In this document: in pieces, positions 27,150 to 36,451 of the stretch
How positions within the stretch are numbered: position 1 is the stretch's first letter
How the letters are laid out: every line of letters starts with the position of its first letter
Assembly (NCBI RefSeq): GCF_004011805.1
Contig: NZ_RCHJ01000004.1
Span: forward strand, 496,001 to 560,000
Direction of reading: 5' to 3'
Length of the DNA: 64,000 nucleotides
Source: Piscinibacter defluvii
GTDB lineage: Bacteria; Pseudomonadota; Gammaproteobacteria; Burkholderiales; Burkholderiaceae_C
Notes under the pieces: model-generated
The model's database searches: none
What the model was told of the DNA's origin: nothing
The model's input: only the letters and a program-made list of their open reading frames with translations
Position numbers and translations under genes: made by a program

Positions 27150-28925
27150 GTGGCGTCCCCGCTCACCACCCTGGCCGACTGGCAGCAGGCCTACCGCGAC
27201 GGCGCGTCGCCCGCGGCGCTGCTGCCGGCGCTGCGCGAACGCCTGGCGGCGCGCGGCGACGACCCGGCGGTGATCCACCTGCTCGGTGGCGCGCCGATGC
27301 AGGCGCGGCTCGAGGCGCTGCGGGCCCTGGAAGCCGCCTGCCCCGACCGCGCCGCGCTGCTGCGCGCCCATCCGCTGTGGGGCGTGCCCTTTGCGGTGAA
27401 GGACAACATCGACGTCGCCGGCGCCCCCACCAGCGCTGCCTGCCCGGCCTTCGTGCACACCGCCGAGCGCAGCGCCGAGGTGGTGCGCCGGCTCGAGGCG
27501 GCCGGCGCCGTGTGGATCGCCAAGACCAACCTCGACCAGTTCGCCACCGGGCTGGTGGGCACGCGCTCGCCCTATGGCCGGCCGGCCAGTGTCGCGGCGG
27601 CCGACCGCATCAGCGGCGGCTCGAGCTCCGGCTCGGCGGTGCTGGTGGCGCGCGGCGACGTGCCGTTCGCGCTCGGCACCGACACCGCCGGCTCCGGGCG
27701 CGTGCCCGCCGGCTTCAACGGTCTGGTCGGGTTCAAGCCCACGCCCGGGCGCGTCAGCACCGCCGGCGTGCTGCCGGCCTGCCGCAGCCTGGACTGCGTC
27801 TCGCTGTTCGCCCACGACGTCGACGCCGCCGCCGCGCTGCTGGCGCTGGTCGAAGGGCCGGACGGGGCCGACCCGTACAGCCGCTTCGCCACCGGCCCGG
27901 CGGCCTGGCCCGAGGCGCTGCGCGTGGGCGTGCCGGCGCATCCGTTCTTCTTCGGCGACGCCGGCTACGAGGCCGCCTGGCCTGCCGCGACCGCCCGGCT
28001 CGAGGCACTCGGCCACCGCGTGGTGCCGCTGGACTTCACCGTGCTGCACGAGGTGGCCGCGCTGCTCTACGAGGGCCCCTGGGTGGCCGAGCGGCATGCG
28101 GTCGTCAAGGCACTGCTGGCGCGCCAGCCGGAGGCGCTGGATGCGACGGTGCGGCGCGTGATCGAGCGTGCGCGCGACTTCGACGCCACCGCCACGTTCG
28201 AAGCGCAGTACCGCCTGCGCGATCTGGCCGTGCGCGCCGCAGCCCTGTGGCAGCAGGTCGACGTGCTGATGGTGCCCACCACCACCGGCCACCCGCGCTT
28301 CGCCGAGGTCGATGCCGACCCGGTGGGCGTCAACAGCTCGCTCGGGCGCTACACCAACTTCGTCAACCTGCTCGACTGGTGCGCGCTGGCCGTGCCGGCC
28401 GGGCACACGCCGGCGGGCCTGCCGTTCGGCGTCACCTTCGTGGCGCGCACGCACCACGACGCGGCGCTGGCGCGCTTCGCACGCCGCTGGCAGGGCCTCG
28501 CAGCGCCGCTGCCGCTGGCCTGGCCGCGCAGCGAACCGAGCCTGCCGATCGCGGTGGTCGGTGCGCACCTGTCCGGGCTGCCGCTGAACGGCCAGCTGCT
28601 CGAACGCGGCGCGACGCTGCTCGAGGCCACCACCACCGCGCCGCGCTACCGGTTGCATGCGCTGCCCGGCACGGTGCCGCCCAAGCCCGGACTGGTGCGC
28701 GACGAGGCGCGCGGCCGTGCCATCGCGCTCGAAGTCTGGGCGATGCCCGAGCGTGCGGTCGGCAGCTTTCTTGCATTGATCCCCGCGCCGCTCGGCCTGG
28801 GCTCGATCGAACTGGCCGACGGGCGCCGTGTGCACGGCTTCCTCTGCGAGGCACATGCCGTCGCCGAGGCCCCCGATGTCAGCGCGTTCGGCGGCTGGCG
28901 CGCCTACCTCGAATCCCGGCACTGA
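27150..28925 (+). CDS. atzF: Allophanate hydrolase
   Basis: This 591-residue protein starts with GTG and is the first gene of the biuret-type operon. The N-terminal amidase-signature domain has the Lys84, Ser158 (in GGSSSGS) and Ser182 (in DTAGSGRVP) catalytic set, with the 24-residue Ser-Ser spacing seen in known amidases. The C-terminal domain of about 130 residues (from VVGAHLSGLPLNGQL to the end) is the second, decarboxylase-like domain of AtzF/DUR1-type enzymes. It converts allophanate into ammonia and carbon dioxide and so completes degradation of biuret. The length matches full-length AtzF of about 600 residues. Confidence 0.93.
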   Translation: MASPLTTLADWQQAYRDGASPAALLPALRERLAARGDDPAVIHLLGGAPMQARLEALRALEAACPDRAALLRAHPLWGVPFAVKDNIDVAGAPTSAACPAFVHTAERSAEVVRRLEAAGAVWIAKTNLDQFATGLVGTRSPYGRPASVAAADRISGGSSSGSAVLVARGDVPFALGTDTAGSGRVPAGFNGLVGFKPTPGRVSTAGVLPACRSLDCVSLFAHDVDAAAALLALVEGPDGADPYSRFATGPAAWPEALRVGVPAHPFFFGDAGYEAAWPAATARLEALGHRVVPLDFTVLHEVAALLYEGPWVAERHAVVKALLARQPEALDATVRRVIERARDFDATATFEAQYRLRDLAVRAAALWQQVDVLMVPTTTGHPRFAEVDADPVGVNSSLGRYTNFVNLLDWCALAVPAGHTPAGLPFGVTFVARTHHDAALARFARRWQGLAAPLPLAWPRSEPSLPIAVVGAHLSGLPLNGQLLERGATLLEATTTAPRYRLHALPGTVPPKPGLVRDEARGRAIALEVWAMPERAVGSFLALIPAPLGLGSIELADGRRVHGFLCEAHAVAEAPDVSAFGGWRAYLESRH

Positions 28926-28942
28926 TCACGGAGCGCGAACGC

Positions 28943-30550
28943 ATGGACCGTCGTCGATTCCTCCAGACCGGCAGCGCCGCGGCGGCCCTCGCGGGCCTGC
29001 CGCATGCGGGCCATGCGCAGGCGCGCCCGAAGGACGTGCTGCTGGTGGCCAACGAGTTCGGTCCGAATTCGCTGGACATCCACACCGTGGGCGCCAACCG
29101 CCCGAGCTACGGCGTGAGCTGGCTTTGTTACGACCGGCTGATGACCTACGGGAAGAAGACCCTGCCCGACGGCCGCGTCGTCTACGACCGCAACAAGCTC
29201 GAGCCCGAGCTGGCCGAGAGCTGGCAGCTGGCGCCGGACGGCAACTCGGTGCTGTTCAAGCTGCGCAAGAACGCAACCTTCCACGACGGCACGCCGGTCA
29301 CCGCGAAGGACGTCAAGTGGAGCTTCGACCGCGCGGTCACCGTGGGCGGCTTCCCGACCTTCCAGATGGCCGCCGGCTCGCTCGAGAAGCCCGAGCAGTT
29401 CGAGGTGGTCGACGAGCACAGCTTCCGCGTCAGGTTCCTGCGCCGCGACAAGCTGACGATGAACGACCTGGCGGTGCCGGTGCCGTGCATCTTCAACAGC
29501 GAACTGGTGAAGAAGAACGCCACCGCGGCCGACCCCTGGGGCCTGGCCTGGACGCGCAACAACACCGCCGGCGGCGGCGCCTTCAAGGTCGAGGCCTTCC
29601 GGCCGGGGCAGGAGATCGTCTACGTCCGCTTCGACGGCTGGAAGAGCGGCCCGGCCCCGAAACTGCGCCGCATCGTGCAGCGCGAAGTGCCCAACGCGGG
29701 CAACCGGCGCGCGCTGCTGCTCAAGGGCGACATCGACATCACCTACGACCTGCCGCCGAAGGATTTCTCCGAGCTCTCGAAGGAGGGCGGCAACGTCAAG
29801 GTGACCAGCACGCCGATCGAGAACGCGATGTTCTACCTCGGCATGAACGTGACGAAGCCGCCGTTCGACAACGTCAAGGTGCGCCAGGCCGTGGCGCTCG
29901 TGCTGCCCTACGACAAGCTGTACGACCACGCGCTCTACGGCCGCGCCATCAAGCTCTACGGCGCCCCCGGGCGCGAGGTGAAGAGCACCGCCTGGCCGCA
30001 GCCCACCGGCTACGCGACCGACCTCGCCAAGGCCCGCGCGCTGATGGCCGAGGCGGGCGCCGGCGCGGGCTTCGAGACCACGCTGAGCTTCGACCTCGGC
30101 AGCGGCACCGTCAGCGAGCCGATGGCGGTGCTGATCCAGGAGTCGCTGGCGCAGATCGGCATCAAGGCGCAGATCAACAAGATCCCCGGTGCCACCTGGC
30201 GCGCCGCGCTGCTGAAGAAGGACCTGCCGATGGTCATCAACCGCTTCGGCGGCTGGCTCGACTTCCCGGAGTACTTCTTCTTCTGGTGCTACCACGGCCA
30301 GAACGCCGTGTTCAACACGATGAGCTACCAGAACGCGAAGCTCGACAAGGTCATCACCAACGCGCGCTTCGCCGAGAGCAAGACGCTGTACGACTCCTTC
30401 GTCAAGGAGATGATCCAGATCGCCTACGACGAGGTGCCGCGCGTGCCCCTCTTCCAGCCGACCATGGACGTGGCCATGCAGAAGGACGTGCAGGGCTACA
30501 TGTACTGGTTCCACCTGCAGCCGGACTACCGGCAGCTGTTCAAGGCCTGA
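28943..30550 (+). CDS. Dipeptide-type ABC transporter substrate-binding protein (SBP family 5)
   Basis: A 535-residue periplasmic binding protein with a Tat-like signal (DRRRFLQTGSAAAALAG, cleavage near AQA at residue 27). The SBP_bac_5 pattern is clear: LEPELAESWQLAPDGNSVLFKLRKNATFHDG and a DVKWSFDRAV segment. Its matching permeases and ATPases are encoded almost 8 kb downstream (38697-42530), with the enzyme genes and another transporter in between. It likely binds a small amide such as biuret or a related oligomer. ATG 28943 is preceded by a purine-rich ACGGAGCG site. Confidence 0.9.
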   Translation: MDRRRFLQTGSAAAALAGLPHAGHAQARPKDVLLVANEFGPNSLDIHTVGANRPSYGVSWLCYDRLMTYGKKTLPDGRVVYDRNKLEPELAESWQLAPDGNSVLFKLRKNATFHDGTPVTAKDVKWSFDRAVTVGGFPTFQMAAGSLEKPEQFEVVDEHSFRVRFLRRDKLTMNDLAVPVPCIFNSELVKKNATAADPWGLAWTRNNTAGGGAFKVEAFRPGQEIVYVRFDGWKSGPAPKLRRIVQREVPNAGNRRALLLKGDIDITYDLPPKDFSELSKEGGNVKVTSTPIENAMFYLGMNVTKPPFDNVKVRQAVALVLPYDKLYDHALYGRAIKLYGAPGREVKSTAWPQPTGYATDLAKARALMAEAGAGAGFETTLSFDLGSGTVSEPMAVLIQESLAQIGIKAQINKIPGATWRAALLKKDLPMVINRFGGWLDFPEYFFFWCYHGQNAVFNTMSYQNAKLDKVITNARFAESKTLYDSFVKEMIQIAYDEVPRVPLFQPTMDVAMQKDVQGYMYWFHLQPDYRQLFKA

Positions 30551-30553
30551 GCC

Positions 30554-30763
30554 GTGTTGACGTCGCAGCAGGCCGAGGCCCTGATGACCGCGAGCGCCGC
30601 GGCGCTCGATCTGCATCTCTTCGCCGAGCACAAGCCGGGTGTCGTGCACTACCTGGTGCTGGCCTCGGGCATGGCCGACCTGGTGATGGGCCAGGCACTC
30701 GGCATCGAGGACGAATCCGGCGCGGTCTTCGAGCCGGTCGCGCCGCGGGGGCCGGCGGCATGA
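30554..30763 (+). CDS. atzG: AtzG-like subunit (DUF4089) of the amidase complex
   Basis: A 69-residue protein starting with GTG, encoded immediately before the AtzE amidase with a 4-base overlap. It resembles the small GatC-like AtzG, which wraps around and stabilises AtzE in the cyanuric acid pathway of Pseudomonas. The SQQAEALMTASAAALDLHL start and PGVVHYLVLASGMADLVM segment form the predicted helices. Alone it is not catalytic. The overlap strongly supports complex formation with AtzE. Confidence 0.85.
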   Translation: MLTSQQAEALMTASAAALDLHLFAEHKPGVVHYLVLASGMADLVMGQALGIEDESGAVFEPVAPRGPAA

Positions 30764-32145
30764 AGGCGGTCGAGATCGCGGCGCAGGTGCGCAGCGGCGC
30801 GCTCTCGGCCACCAGCGCGGTGAGCGCGAGCCTGGGCCTGATCCAGGCCGCCGAGCCGCGCGTCAACGCCTTCACCGCGGTGCTGGCCGAGCGCGCGCTC
30901 AAGCGCGCCGCGCAGATCGACAAGCACACCCGGCGCGCCGAGCTGTCGCTGGCCGGCGTGCCCTTCGCGGTGAAGAACCTGTTCGACCTCGCGGGCCTGC
31001 CCACGCTGGCCGGCTCGAAGATCGAGCGCGAGGCACCGCCCGCCGCGCGCGACGCGCTGCTGGTGCGCCGGCTCGAGGCGGCCGGCGCGATCTGCGTCGG
31101 CGCGCTCAACATGGACGAGTACGCCTACGGCTTCAGCACCGAGAACAGCCACTACGGTCCGACGCGCAACCCGCACGACCCGGCGCGCATCTCGGGCGGC
31201 TCCTCGGGCGGATCGGCCGCCGCGGTGGCCGCCGGCGAGGTGCCGCTGAGCCTGGGCTCGGACACCAACGGCTCGATCCGCGTGCCCTCGTCGCTGTGCG
31301 GCACCTTCGGCCTGAAGCCAACCTACGGCCGCCTGCCGCGCCTGGGCAGCTACCCGTTCGTTGCCAGCCTCGACCACCTCGGCCCGTTCGCGCGCAGCGT
31401 CGCCGACCTCGCCGTCGCCTACGACGCGATGCAGGGCCCGGCGCCCGACGACCCGCACTGCGCACGCCGCCCCCCCGAGCCCACCCGCACGCAGCTCGAC
31501 GCGCGTGCCGAAGGCCTGCGCATCGCGGTGCTCGGCGGCTGGTTCCGCGAGATGGCGCTGCCCGAGGCGACCGGCGCGGTCGACGCGGTCGCGCAGGCGC
31601 TCGGCACCACCCGCCTCGTCGAACTGAAGGACGTGGACCGCGCGCGCGCCGCCGCCTTCCTGATCACCAACGCCGAAGGCGCGAACCTGCACCTGGCGGA
31701 CCTGCGCAAGCGGCCGCAGGACTTCGAGCCGCTCTCGCGCGACCGTTTCCTCGCCGGCGCGCTGCTGCCGGCGGGCTGGGTCGTGCAGGCGCAGCGCGTG
31801 CGCCAGGCCTTCGCGCGCCAGCTCGCGCGGGTGTTCGAGACGGTCGACGTGCTGCTCGCGCCGGCCACGCCCTGCGTCGCGCCCGTCATCGGCACCGAGT
31901 GGATCGAACTGAACGGCCAGCGACTGCCGGCGCGCCCGAGCCTGGGCCTGCTGGCGCAACCGATCTCCTGCATCGGGTTGCCGGTGGTGACGGTGCCGCT
32001 GTGGGGCATGAACCCGCAGCTGCCGCACCTGCCGATCGGCGTGCAGGTCATCGCCGCGCCCTGGCGCGAGGACCATGCGCTGCGTGTCGCCGCCGAACTC
32101 GAGGCACTCGGCCTCGCGCACGCGCCGGTGGCCGCGCTGGACTGA
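30760..32145 (+). CDS. atzE: AtzE, 1-carboxybiuret hydrolase (amidase signature family)
   Basis: This 461-residue amidase carries the Lys72, Ser148 (GGSSGGS) and Ser172 (DTNGSIRVP) catalytic residues, again with the 24-residue Ser-Ser spacing. In Pseudomonas strain ADP, AtzE with AtzG deaminates 1-carboxybiuret on the way to allophanate. The atzG-atzE-atzH order here is the same. What is missing is atzD, the cyanuric acid hydrolase that normally makes carboxybiuret. A neighbouring BiuH-like hydrolase could supply it from triuret. GatA-type amidotransferase function is less likely because gatB is absent. Confidence 0.85.
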   Translation: MKAVEIAAQVRSGALSATSAVSASLGLIQAAEPRVNAFTAVLAERALKRAAQIDKHTRRAELSLAGVPFAVKNLFDLAGLPTLAGSKIEREAPPAARDALLVRRLEAAGAICVGALNMDEYAYGFSTENSHYGPTRNPHDPARISGGSSGGSAAAVAAGEVPLSLGSDTNGSIRVPSSLCGTFGLKPTYGRLPRLGSYPFVASLDHLGPFARSVADLAVAYDAMQGPAPDDPHCARRPPEPTRTQLDARAEGLRIAVLGGWFREMALPEATGAVDAVAQALGTTRLVELKDVDRARAAAFLITNAEGANLHLADLRKRPQDFEPLSRDRFLAGALLPAGWVVQAQRVRQAFARQLARVFETVDVLLAPATPCVAPVIGTEWIELNGQRLPARPSLGLLAQPISCIGLPVVTVPLWGMNPQLPHLPIGVQVIAAPWREDHALRVAAELEALGLAHAPVAALD

Positions 32146-32155
32146 AGGACGCGCC

Positions 32156-32551
32156 GTGGAGATCAACCTCCCCGAGGTGCACGCCGAGGTCAGCGCGATC
32201 TTCGCGCTGTACGAACGCGCCCTGACCGGCAACGACGTCGCGCTGCTCGACGAACTGTTCTGGGACTCGCCCCACACCGTGCGCTACGGCGTGGCCGAGA
32301 ACCTCATCGGCATCGAGGCGATCCGCGCCTTTCGCGCCGCGCGCCCGAGCGCCGGGCTCGAGCGCAGCCTCGAGCGCACCGTGATCACCACCTACGGCCG
32401 CGACAGCGCGACCGCGATGACCGAGTTCGTGCGCGGCAATCGCCACGGCCGCCAGAGCCAGACCTGGGTGCGCTTCGCGCTGCCCGGGCACGGCGGCTGG
32501 CGCGTCGTCGCCGCGCACGTGAGCCTGCTGCCCGAACCCGTGACCGCCTGA
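32156..32551 (+). CDS. atzH: AtzH-like protein (DUF3225, NTF2-like fold)
   Basis: A 131-residue protein starting with GTG at 32156. The sequence ([38 protein letters not shown]) belongs to the SnoaL/NTF2-like group, and its place behind atzE is that of AtzH in the cyanuric acid operon. AtzH is thought to assist handling of an unstable carboxylated intermediate. No catalytic residues can be named with certainty. It overlaps nothing, with 10 bases upstream and 13 downstream. Confidence 0.8.
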   Translation: MEINLPEVHAEVSAIFALYERALTGNDVALLDELFWDSPHTVRYGVAENLIGIEAIRAFRAARPSAGLERSLERTVITTYGRDSATAMTEFVRGNRHGRQSQTWVRFALPGHGGWRVVAAHVSLLPEPVTA

Positions 32552-32564
32552 CGAGGAGAACCTC

Positions 32565-33704
32565 ATGTCGAAGAAGACGCTCATCCATGCCGACACCGAC
32601 GACCTGCGCCGCCGCCTGCTGGCCGGCAGCGCGCTGGCCGCCGGCTCGCTGCTGCTGCCCGGCGCGCTGCGCCGCGCCCAGGCGCAGACGCCGATCGTCG
32701 TCGGCGTGATCTACGTCGGCCCGCGTGGCGACTTCGGCTACAACCAGGCGCAGGCGGCGGCCGCCGCGGCGATCAAGAAGCTGCCCGGCGTGAAGGTGGT
32801 CGAGGAGGAGAACGTGCCCGAGACCACGGCCGTGCAGAAGACCATGGAGGCCATGATCAACCAGGACAAGGCCTCGCTGATCTTCCCCACCTCCTTCGGC
32901 TACTTCGACCCGCACATGCTGAAGATGGCCGAGAAGTACCCCAAGGTGCGCTTCGCCCATTGCGGCGGCCTGTGGACGCAGGGCAAGCACCCGGCCAACA
33001 CCGGCAGCTACTTCGGCTACATCGACGAGTGCCAGTTCCTGGCCGGCGTGGTGGCGGGCTTCACGAGCAAGAGCAAGAAGCTCGGCTTCATCGCCGCCAA
33101 GCCGATCCCGCAGGTGCTGCGCAACATCAACGCCTTCACGCTCGGCGCGCGTTCGGTCGACCCGGCGTTCACGACGCGCGTGATCTTCACCGGCGAGTGG
33201 TCCATGCCGGTCAAGGAGGCCGAGGCCGCCACCAGCCTGATCGACCAGGGGGCCGACGTGCTGACCTGCCACGTCGACAGCCCGAAGGTGATCATGGAAA
33301 CGGCCGAGAAGCGCGGCATCTTCTGCAGCGGCTACCACGCCAGCCAGGCCGCGCTCGCGCCCAAGGGTTACCTGACCGGCGCCGAGTGGGACTGGTCCAC
33401 GCCCTACGGCGCGCAGATCAAGGCGGCGCAGGGCGGCGCGGCCATGCCCAACTTCCTGCGCGGCGGGCTGAAGGACGGCTACGTGAAGATGTCGCCCTAC
33501 GGCGCCGCGGTGGGCGCACCGGCCAAGGCCAAGGCCGACGAGATCAAGGCCGCGATGATGAAGGGCGGCTACGTCATCTTCAAGGCCGGCATCAAGGACA
33601 ACAAGGGCAACGTCGTCGTCGCGAAGAACCTCGACCAGTTCGACCCCGAGCTCGAGAAGATGAACTACCTCGTCGAAGGGGTGGTCGGCGCGATTCCCGG
33701 CTGA
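32565..33704 (+). CDS. BMP-family ABC transporter substrate-binding protein
   Basis: A 379-residue binding protein with a Tat-like or Sec signal (RRRLLAGSALAAGSLLLPGALRRAQA). VIYVGPRGDFGYNQAQAAAA and FPTSFGYFDPHMLKMAEKYPKVRFAHCGG match the BMP/PnrA family, which binds purine nucleosides, autoinducers or similar ring compounds. It has a strong GAGGAGAA ribosome site. The two permeases and a double ATPase of the same family follow. Because it lies in the middle of amide-degradation genes, the ligand may be a small nitrogen-rich compound such as biuret or triuret, not a nucleoside. Confidence 0.87.
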   Translation: MSKKTLIHADTDDLRRRLLAGSALAAGSLLLPGALRRAQAQTPIVVGVIYVGPRGDFGYNQAQAAAAAAIKKLPGVKVVEEENVPETTAVQKTMEAMINQDKASLIFPTSFGYFDPHMLKMAEKYPKVRFAHCGGLWTQGKHPANTGSYFGYIDECQFLAGVVAGFTSKSKKLGFIAAKPIPQVLRNINAFTLGARSVDPAFTTRVIFTGEWSMPVKEAEAATSLIDQGADVLTCHVDSPKVIMETAEKRGIFCSGYHASQAALAPKGYLTGAEWDWSTPYGAQIKAAQGGAAMPNFLRGGLKDGYVKMSPYGAAVGAPAKAKADEIKAAMMKGGYVIFKAGIKDNKGNVVVAKNLDQFDPELEKMNYLVEGVVGAIPG

Positions 33705-33720
33705 GCCTGCGGCGCCTGCG

Positions 33721-34827
33721 ATGAGCAGCATCCCGATGCCGGCCGGCGCGCCGGTGGCCGCCCCCTCCGCAGCGCTGGCGAGGCTGCGCGCCACGCTCGA
33801 CGCGCTGCTGCCGGCGCTGGCCGCGCTCGCGCTGACGGTGGGGCTGTTCTCGCTGGCCGTCGCGCTGGCGGGCTACAACCCGCTGGAGGTGTGGGGCCTG
33901 ATCGTGCAGGGCGGCTTCGGCGACGCGTTCGCGTGGCAGAACACGCTGCAGCGCGCCGCGCCGCTGGTGCTGACCGGCCTGGCCGTGGCGCTGCCCGCGC
34001 AGGCCGGCCGCGTGATCATCGGCAACGAGGGTGCGCTGGTGCTGGGCGGCCTTGCGGCGGCGGCGCTCGGCAACCTGCTCGCCACGAGTTCGCCGCTGGT
34101 CGTCTGGCCGCTGATGGCCCTGGCCGGCATGGCCGCCGGCGGGTTGTGGATCGGCATCGTCGGCTGGCTGCGCGAGAGACGCGAGGTCAACGAGACGATC
34201 GCCAGCCTGCTCATGTCGTTCATCGCGATCGCGCTGTTCAACCAGTGCGTCGAGACCGTGCTGCGCGACCCGGCGAGCCTGAACAAGCCCTCGACCAAGC
34301 CGCTGCCCGACGCACTGATGCTGCCGCCGCTGCCGGGCCTGGACGTGCACTGGGGCCTGGTGCTGGGCGTGCTCGCCGCGCTGGCCGCCTGGGGCGTGAT
34401 GCGCTTCACCCCGCTCGGCCTGGCGTTGCGCGTGGCCGGCGGCAACGCCCGCACCGCGCTCGGCGTCGGCCTGCCGGTGGGCGCCCTCACCATCGGCGCC
34501 TGCGCCGCCGGCGGCGCCTGCGCGGGCCTGGCCGGTGCGGTGGAGGTGGCCGCGGTGCACGGCGCGGCCAACGCCTCGCTGATCGCAGGTTATGGCTACA
34601 GCGGCATCCTGATCGCGTTCGCCGCACGCTTCTCGCCGGCCGGCGTGATCCCGGTGGCGATCCTGGTCGGCGGCATCGCCGCCAGCGGCAGCCTGCTGCA
34701 GCGCCGGCTCGGGCTGCCCGACGCCTCGGTCACCGTGCTGCTCGGCTTCGCCTTCGTCGCGCTGATCGGCTGCGAGACGCTGCGCGGGCGTTCGCTGTTC
34801 GGAGGAAGCGGAGGTCGCCGTGGGTGA
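33721..34827 (+). CDS. ABC transporter permease 1 (nucleoside/branched-chain type)
   Basis: This 368-residue permease has about 9-10 hydrophobic helices. GRVIIGNEGALVLGG, REVNETIASLLMSFIAIALFN and GGNARTALGVGLPVG match the BPD_transp_2 family that partners BMP binding proteins. It should form the membrane channel with the next gene product. It overlaps the second permease gene by 8 bases. Confidence 0.88.
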   Translation: MSSIPMPAGAPVAAPSAALARLRATLDALLPALAALALTVGLFSLAVALAGYNPLEVWGLIVQGGFGDAFAWQNTLQRAAPLVLTGLAVALPAQAGRVIIGNEGALVLGGLAAAALGNLLATSSPLVVWPLMALAGMAAGGLWIGIVGWLRERREVNETIASLLMSFIAIALFNQCVETVLRDPASLNKPSTKPLPDALMLPPLPGLDVHWGLVLGVLAALAAWGVMRFTPLGLALRVAGGNARTALGVGLPVGALTIGACAAGGACAGLAGAVEVAAVHGAANASLIAGYGYSGILIAFAARFSPAGVIPVAILVGGIAASGSLLQRRLGLPDASVTVLLGFAFVALIGCETLRGRSLFGGSGGRRG

Positions 34828-35746
34828 TGCCAACGCACTCGGCTGGTGGGGCGTGCCCCTGGCCATTCTCGGCGGCGCGATCCGCGTCGGCACGCCGCTG
34901 CTGTGGGTGAGCCTCGGCGAGACGGTCACCGAGAAGGCCGGCCGCATCAACCTCGGCCTCGAGGGCACGCTGCTGATGGGCGCGATGACGGCCTTCGGCG
35001 TCTCGCTCGCCTCGGGCCTGCCCTGGCTGGGCGTGCTCGCCGCGGCGTTCGTCGGCCTGCTGCTCGGCGCACTGCACGGCGCACTGTGCAGCCTGCCGCG
35101 CGTGAACGACACCGCGATGGGCATCGCGCTGATGCTGGCCGGCTCGGGGCTCGCGTTCTGGCTCGGCAAGCCGCTGATCCAGCCGAGCGCGCCGGGGCTC
35201 GCGCCGGTCGCGCTGGGCAACTGGTCCGACATCCCTGCGGTGAAGGCCGCGCTCGGCATCAACCCGCTGTTCGTGCTCGGCCTGGTGCTCGCGTTCGCCA
35301 CCTGGTGGGCGCTCGGCCACACCCGCTTCGGCCTGCGCCTGCGTGTGGTGGGCGACAGCGAGAACGCGGCGCGTGCCTTCGGCCTCTCGCCGGCCGCCTA
35401 CCGCGTGATCGCCACCGCCTTCGGCGGCGCCTGCGCCGGGGTCGGCGGGGCCTCGCTGTCGCTCGTCTACCCCGGCGCGTGGAGCGAGGCGCTGTCCAGC
35501 GGGCAGGGCGTGATGGCGGTGGCGCTGGTCATCTTCGCCCGCTGGGACCCGCGCCGCTGCGTGCTGGCCGGGCTGCTGTTCGGCGGCGCCAGCGCCATCA
35601 GCCCGGCGCTGCAGGCGCTCGGCTACAGCCAGGGCTACTACCTGCTCGCGGCGCTGCCCTATGTGCTGACGCTGGCGCTGCTGGTCGGCCTGGGCAAGCC
35701 CGGCCCGCGCCACGGCGCGCCGGGCGAACTCTCCCTCAACCGGTGA
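34820..35746 (+). CDS. ABC transporter permease 2 (nucleoside/branched-chain type)
   Basis: A 308-residue permease starting with GTG, with a GGAGG site upstream. It shares the family's helix pattern ([55 protein letters not shown]). It forms the second half of the heterodimeric channel with permease 1. The 8-base overlap implies coupled translation, and its TGA stop shares one base with the biuH ATG. Confidence 0.88.
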   Translation: MGDANALGWWGVPLAILGGAIRVGTPLLWVSLGETVTEKAGRINLGLEGTLLMGAMTAFGVSLASGLPWLGVLAAAFVGLLLGALHGALCSLPRVNDTAMGIALMLAGSGLAFWLGKPLIQPSAPGLAPVALGNWSDIPAVKAALGINPLFVLGLVLAFATWWALGHTRFGLRLRVVGDSENAARAFGLSPAAYRVIATAFGGACAGVGGASLSLVYPGAWSEALSSGQGVMAVALVIFARWDPRRCVLAGLLFGGASAISPALQALGYSQGYYLLAALPYVLTLALLVGLGKPGPRHGAPGELSLNR

Positions 35747-36447
35747 TGGCCATGACGACGTTCAAGCCCGTCGACGCGAACCCCTACGCCTGGCCCTTCG
35801 ACGGCCGGTGGTCCGCCGCGGACACCGCGCTGGTGGTGATCGACATGCAGACCGACTTCGTCGGCCTGGGCGGTTATGTCGACCGCATGGGCTACGACCT
35901 GTCGGCCGTGCGCGCGCCGATCGTCCCGATCTCGACGCTGCTGGAGCGCGCCCGCGCGCTCGGCCTGCACGTGATCCACACCCGCGAGGGCCACCGCCCG
36001 GACCTGACCGACCTGCCGGCCAACAAGCGCTGGCGCTCGCGCCAGATCGGCGCCGCCGGTGTCGGCATCGGCGACCCCGGCCCCTGCGGCCGCATCCTGG
36101 TGCGCGGCGAGCCGGGCTGGGAGATCATTCCCGAGCTCGCGCCGCGGCCCGGCGAGCCGATCATCGACAAGCCCGGCAAGGGCTCCTTCTGCGCGACGGA
36201 TCTGGAGCTGCTGCTCACCCTGCGCGGCATCCGCAACCTGATCCTGACCGGCGTGACCACCGACGTGTGCGTGCACACGACGATGCGCGAGGCCAACGAC
36301 CGCGGCTTCGAATGCCTGATCGTCAGCGACGCCACCGGCGCCACCGATGCCGGCAACCATGCCGCGGCGCTGAAGATGGTGACGATGCAAGGCGGCGTGT
36401 TCGGCGCGGTGGCCGCGTCGGCCGCGATCCTCGCGGCGCTGGGGTGA
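35746..36447 (+). CDS. biuH: Biuret hydrolase (isochorismatase-like cysteine hydrolase)
   Basis: A 233-residue enzyme with the triad Asp33 (VVIDMQTDF), Lys142 ([15 protein letters not shown]) and Cys175 ([15 protein letters not shown]). Extended blocks such as [30 protein letters not shown] and [12 protein letters not shown] are shared with the characterised BiuH of Rhizobium, well beyond the general family. BiuH turns biuret into allophanate and ammonia; AtzF then finishes. ATG 35746 was preferred, although a GTG lies 3 bases earlier. Its position inside a transporter operon suggests tight coupling of uptake and hydrolysis. Confidence 0.9.
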   Translation: MAMTTFKPVDANPYAWPFDGRWSAADTALVVIDMQTDFVGLGGYVDRMGYDLSAVRAPIVPISTLLERARALGLHVIHTREGHRPDLTDLPANKRWRSRQIGAAGVGIGDPGPCGRILVRGEPGWEIIPELAPRPGEPIIDKPGKGSFCATDLELLLTLRGIRNLILTGVTTDVCVHTTMREANDRGFECLIVSDATGATDAGNHAAALKMVTMQGGVFGAVAASAAILAALG

Positions 36448-36451
36448 CGGC

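Noticed and set aside
30760-32145. Reading AtzE and AtzG as GatA and GatC of a tRNA amidotransferase
   Set aside because: No gatB is present, the small subunit is of the DUF4089 type, and atzH, atzF and biuH surround the pair.
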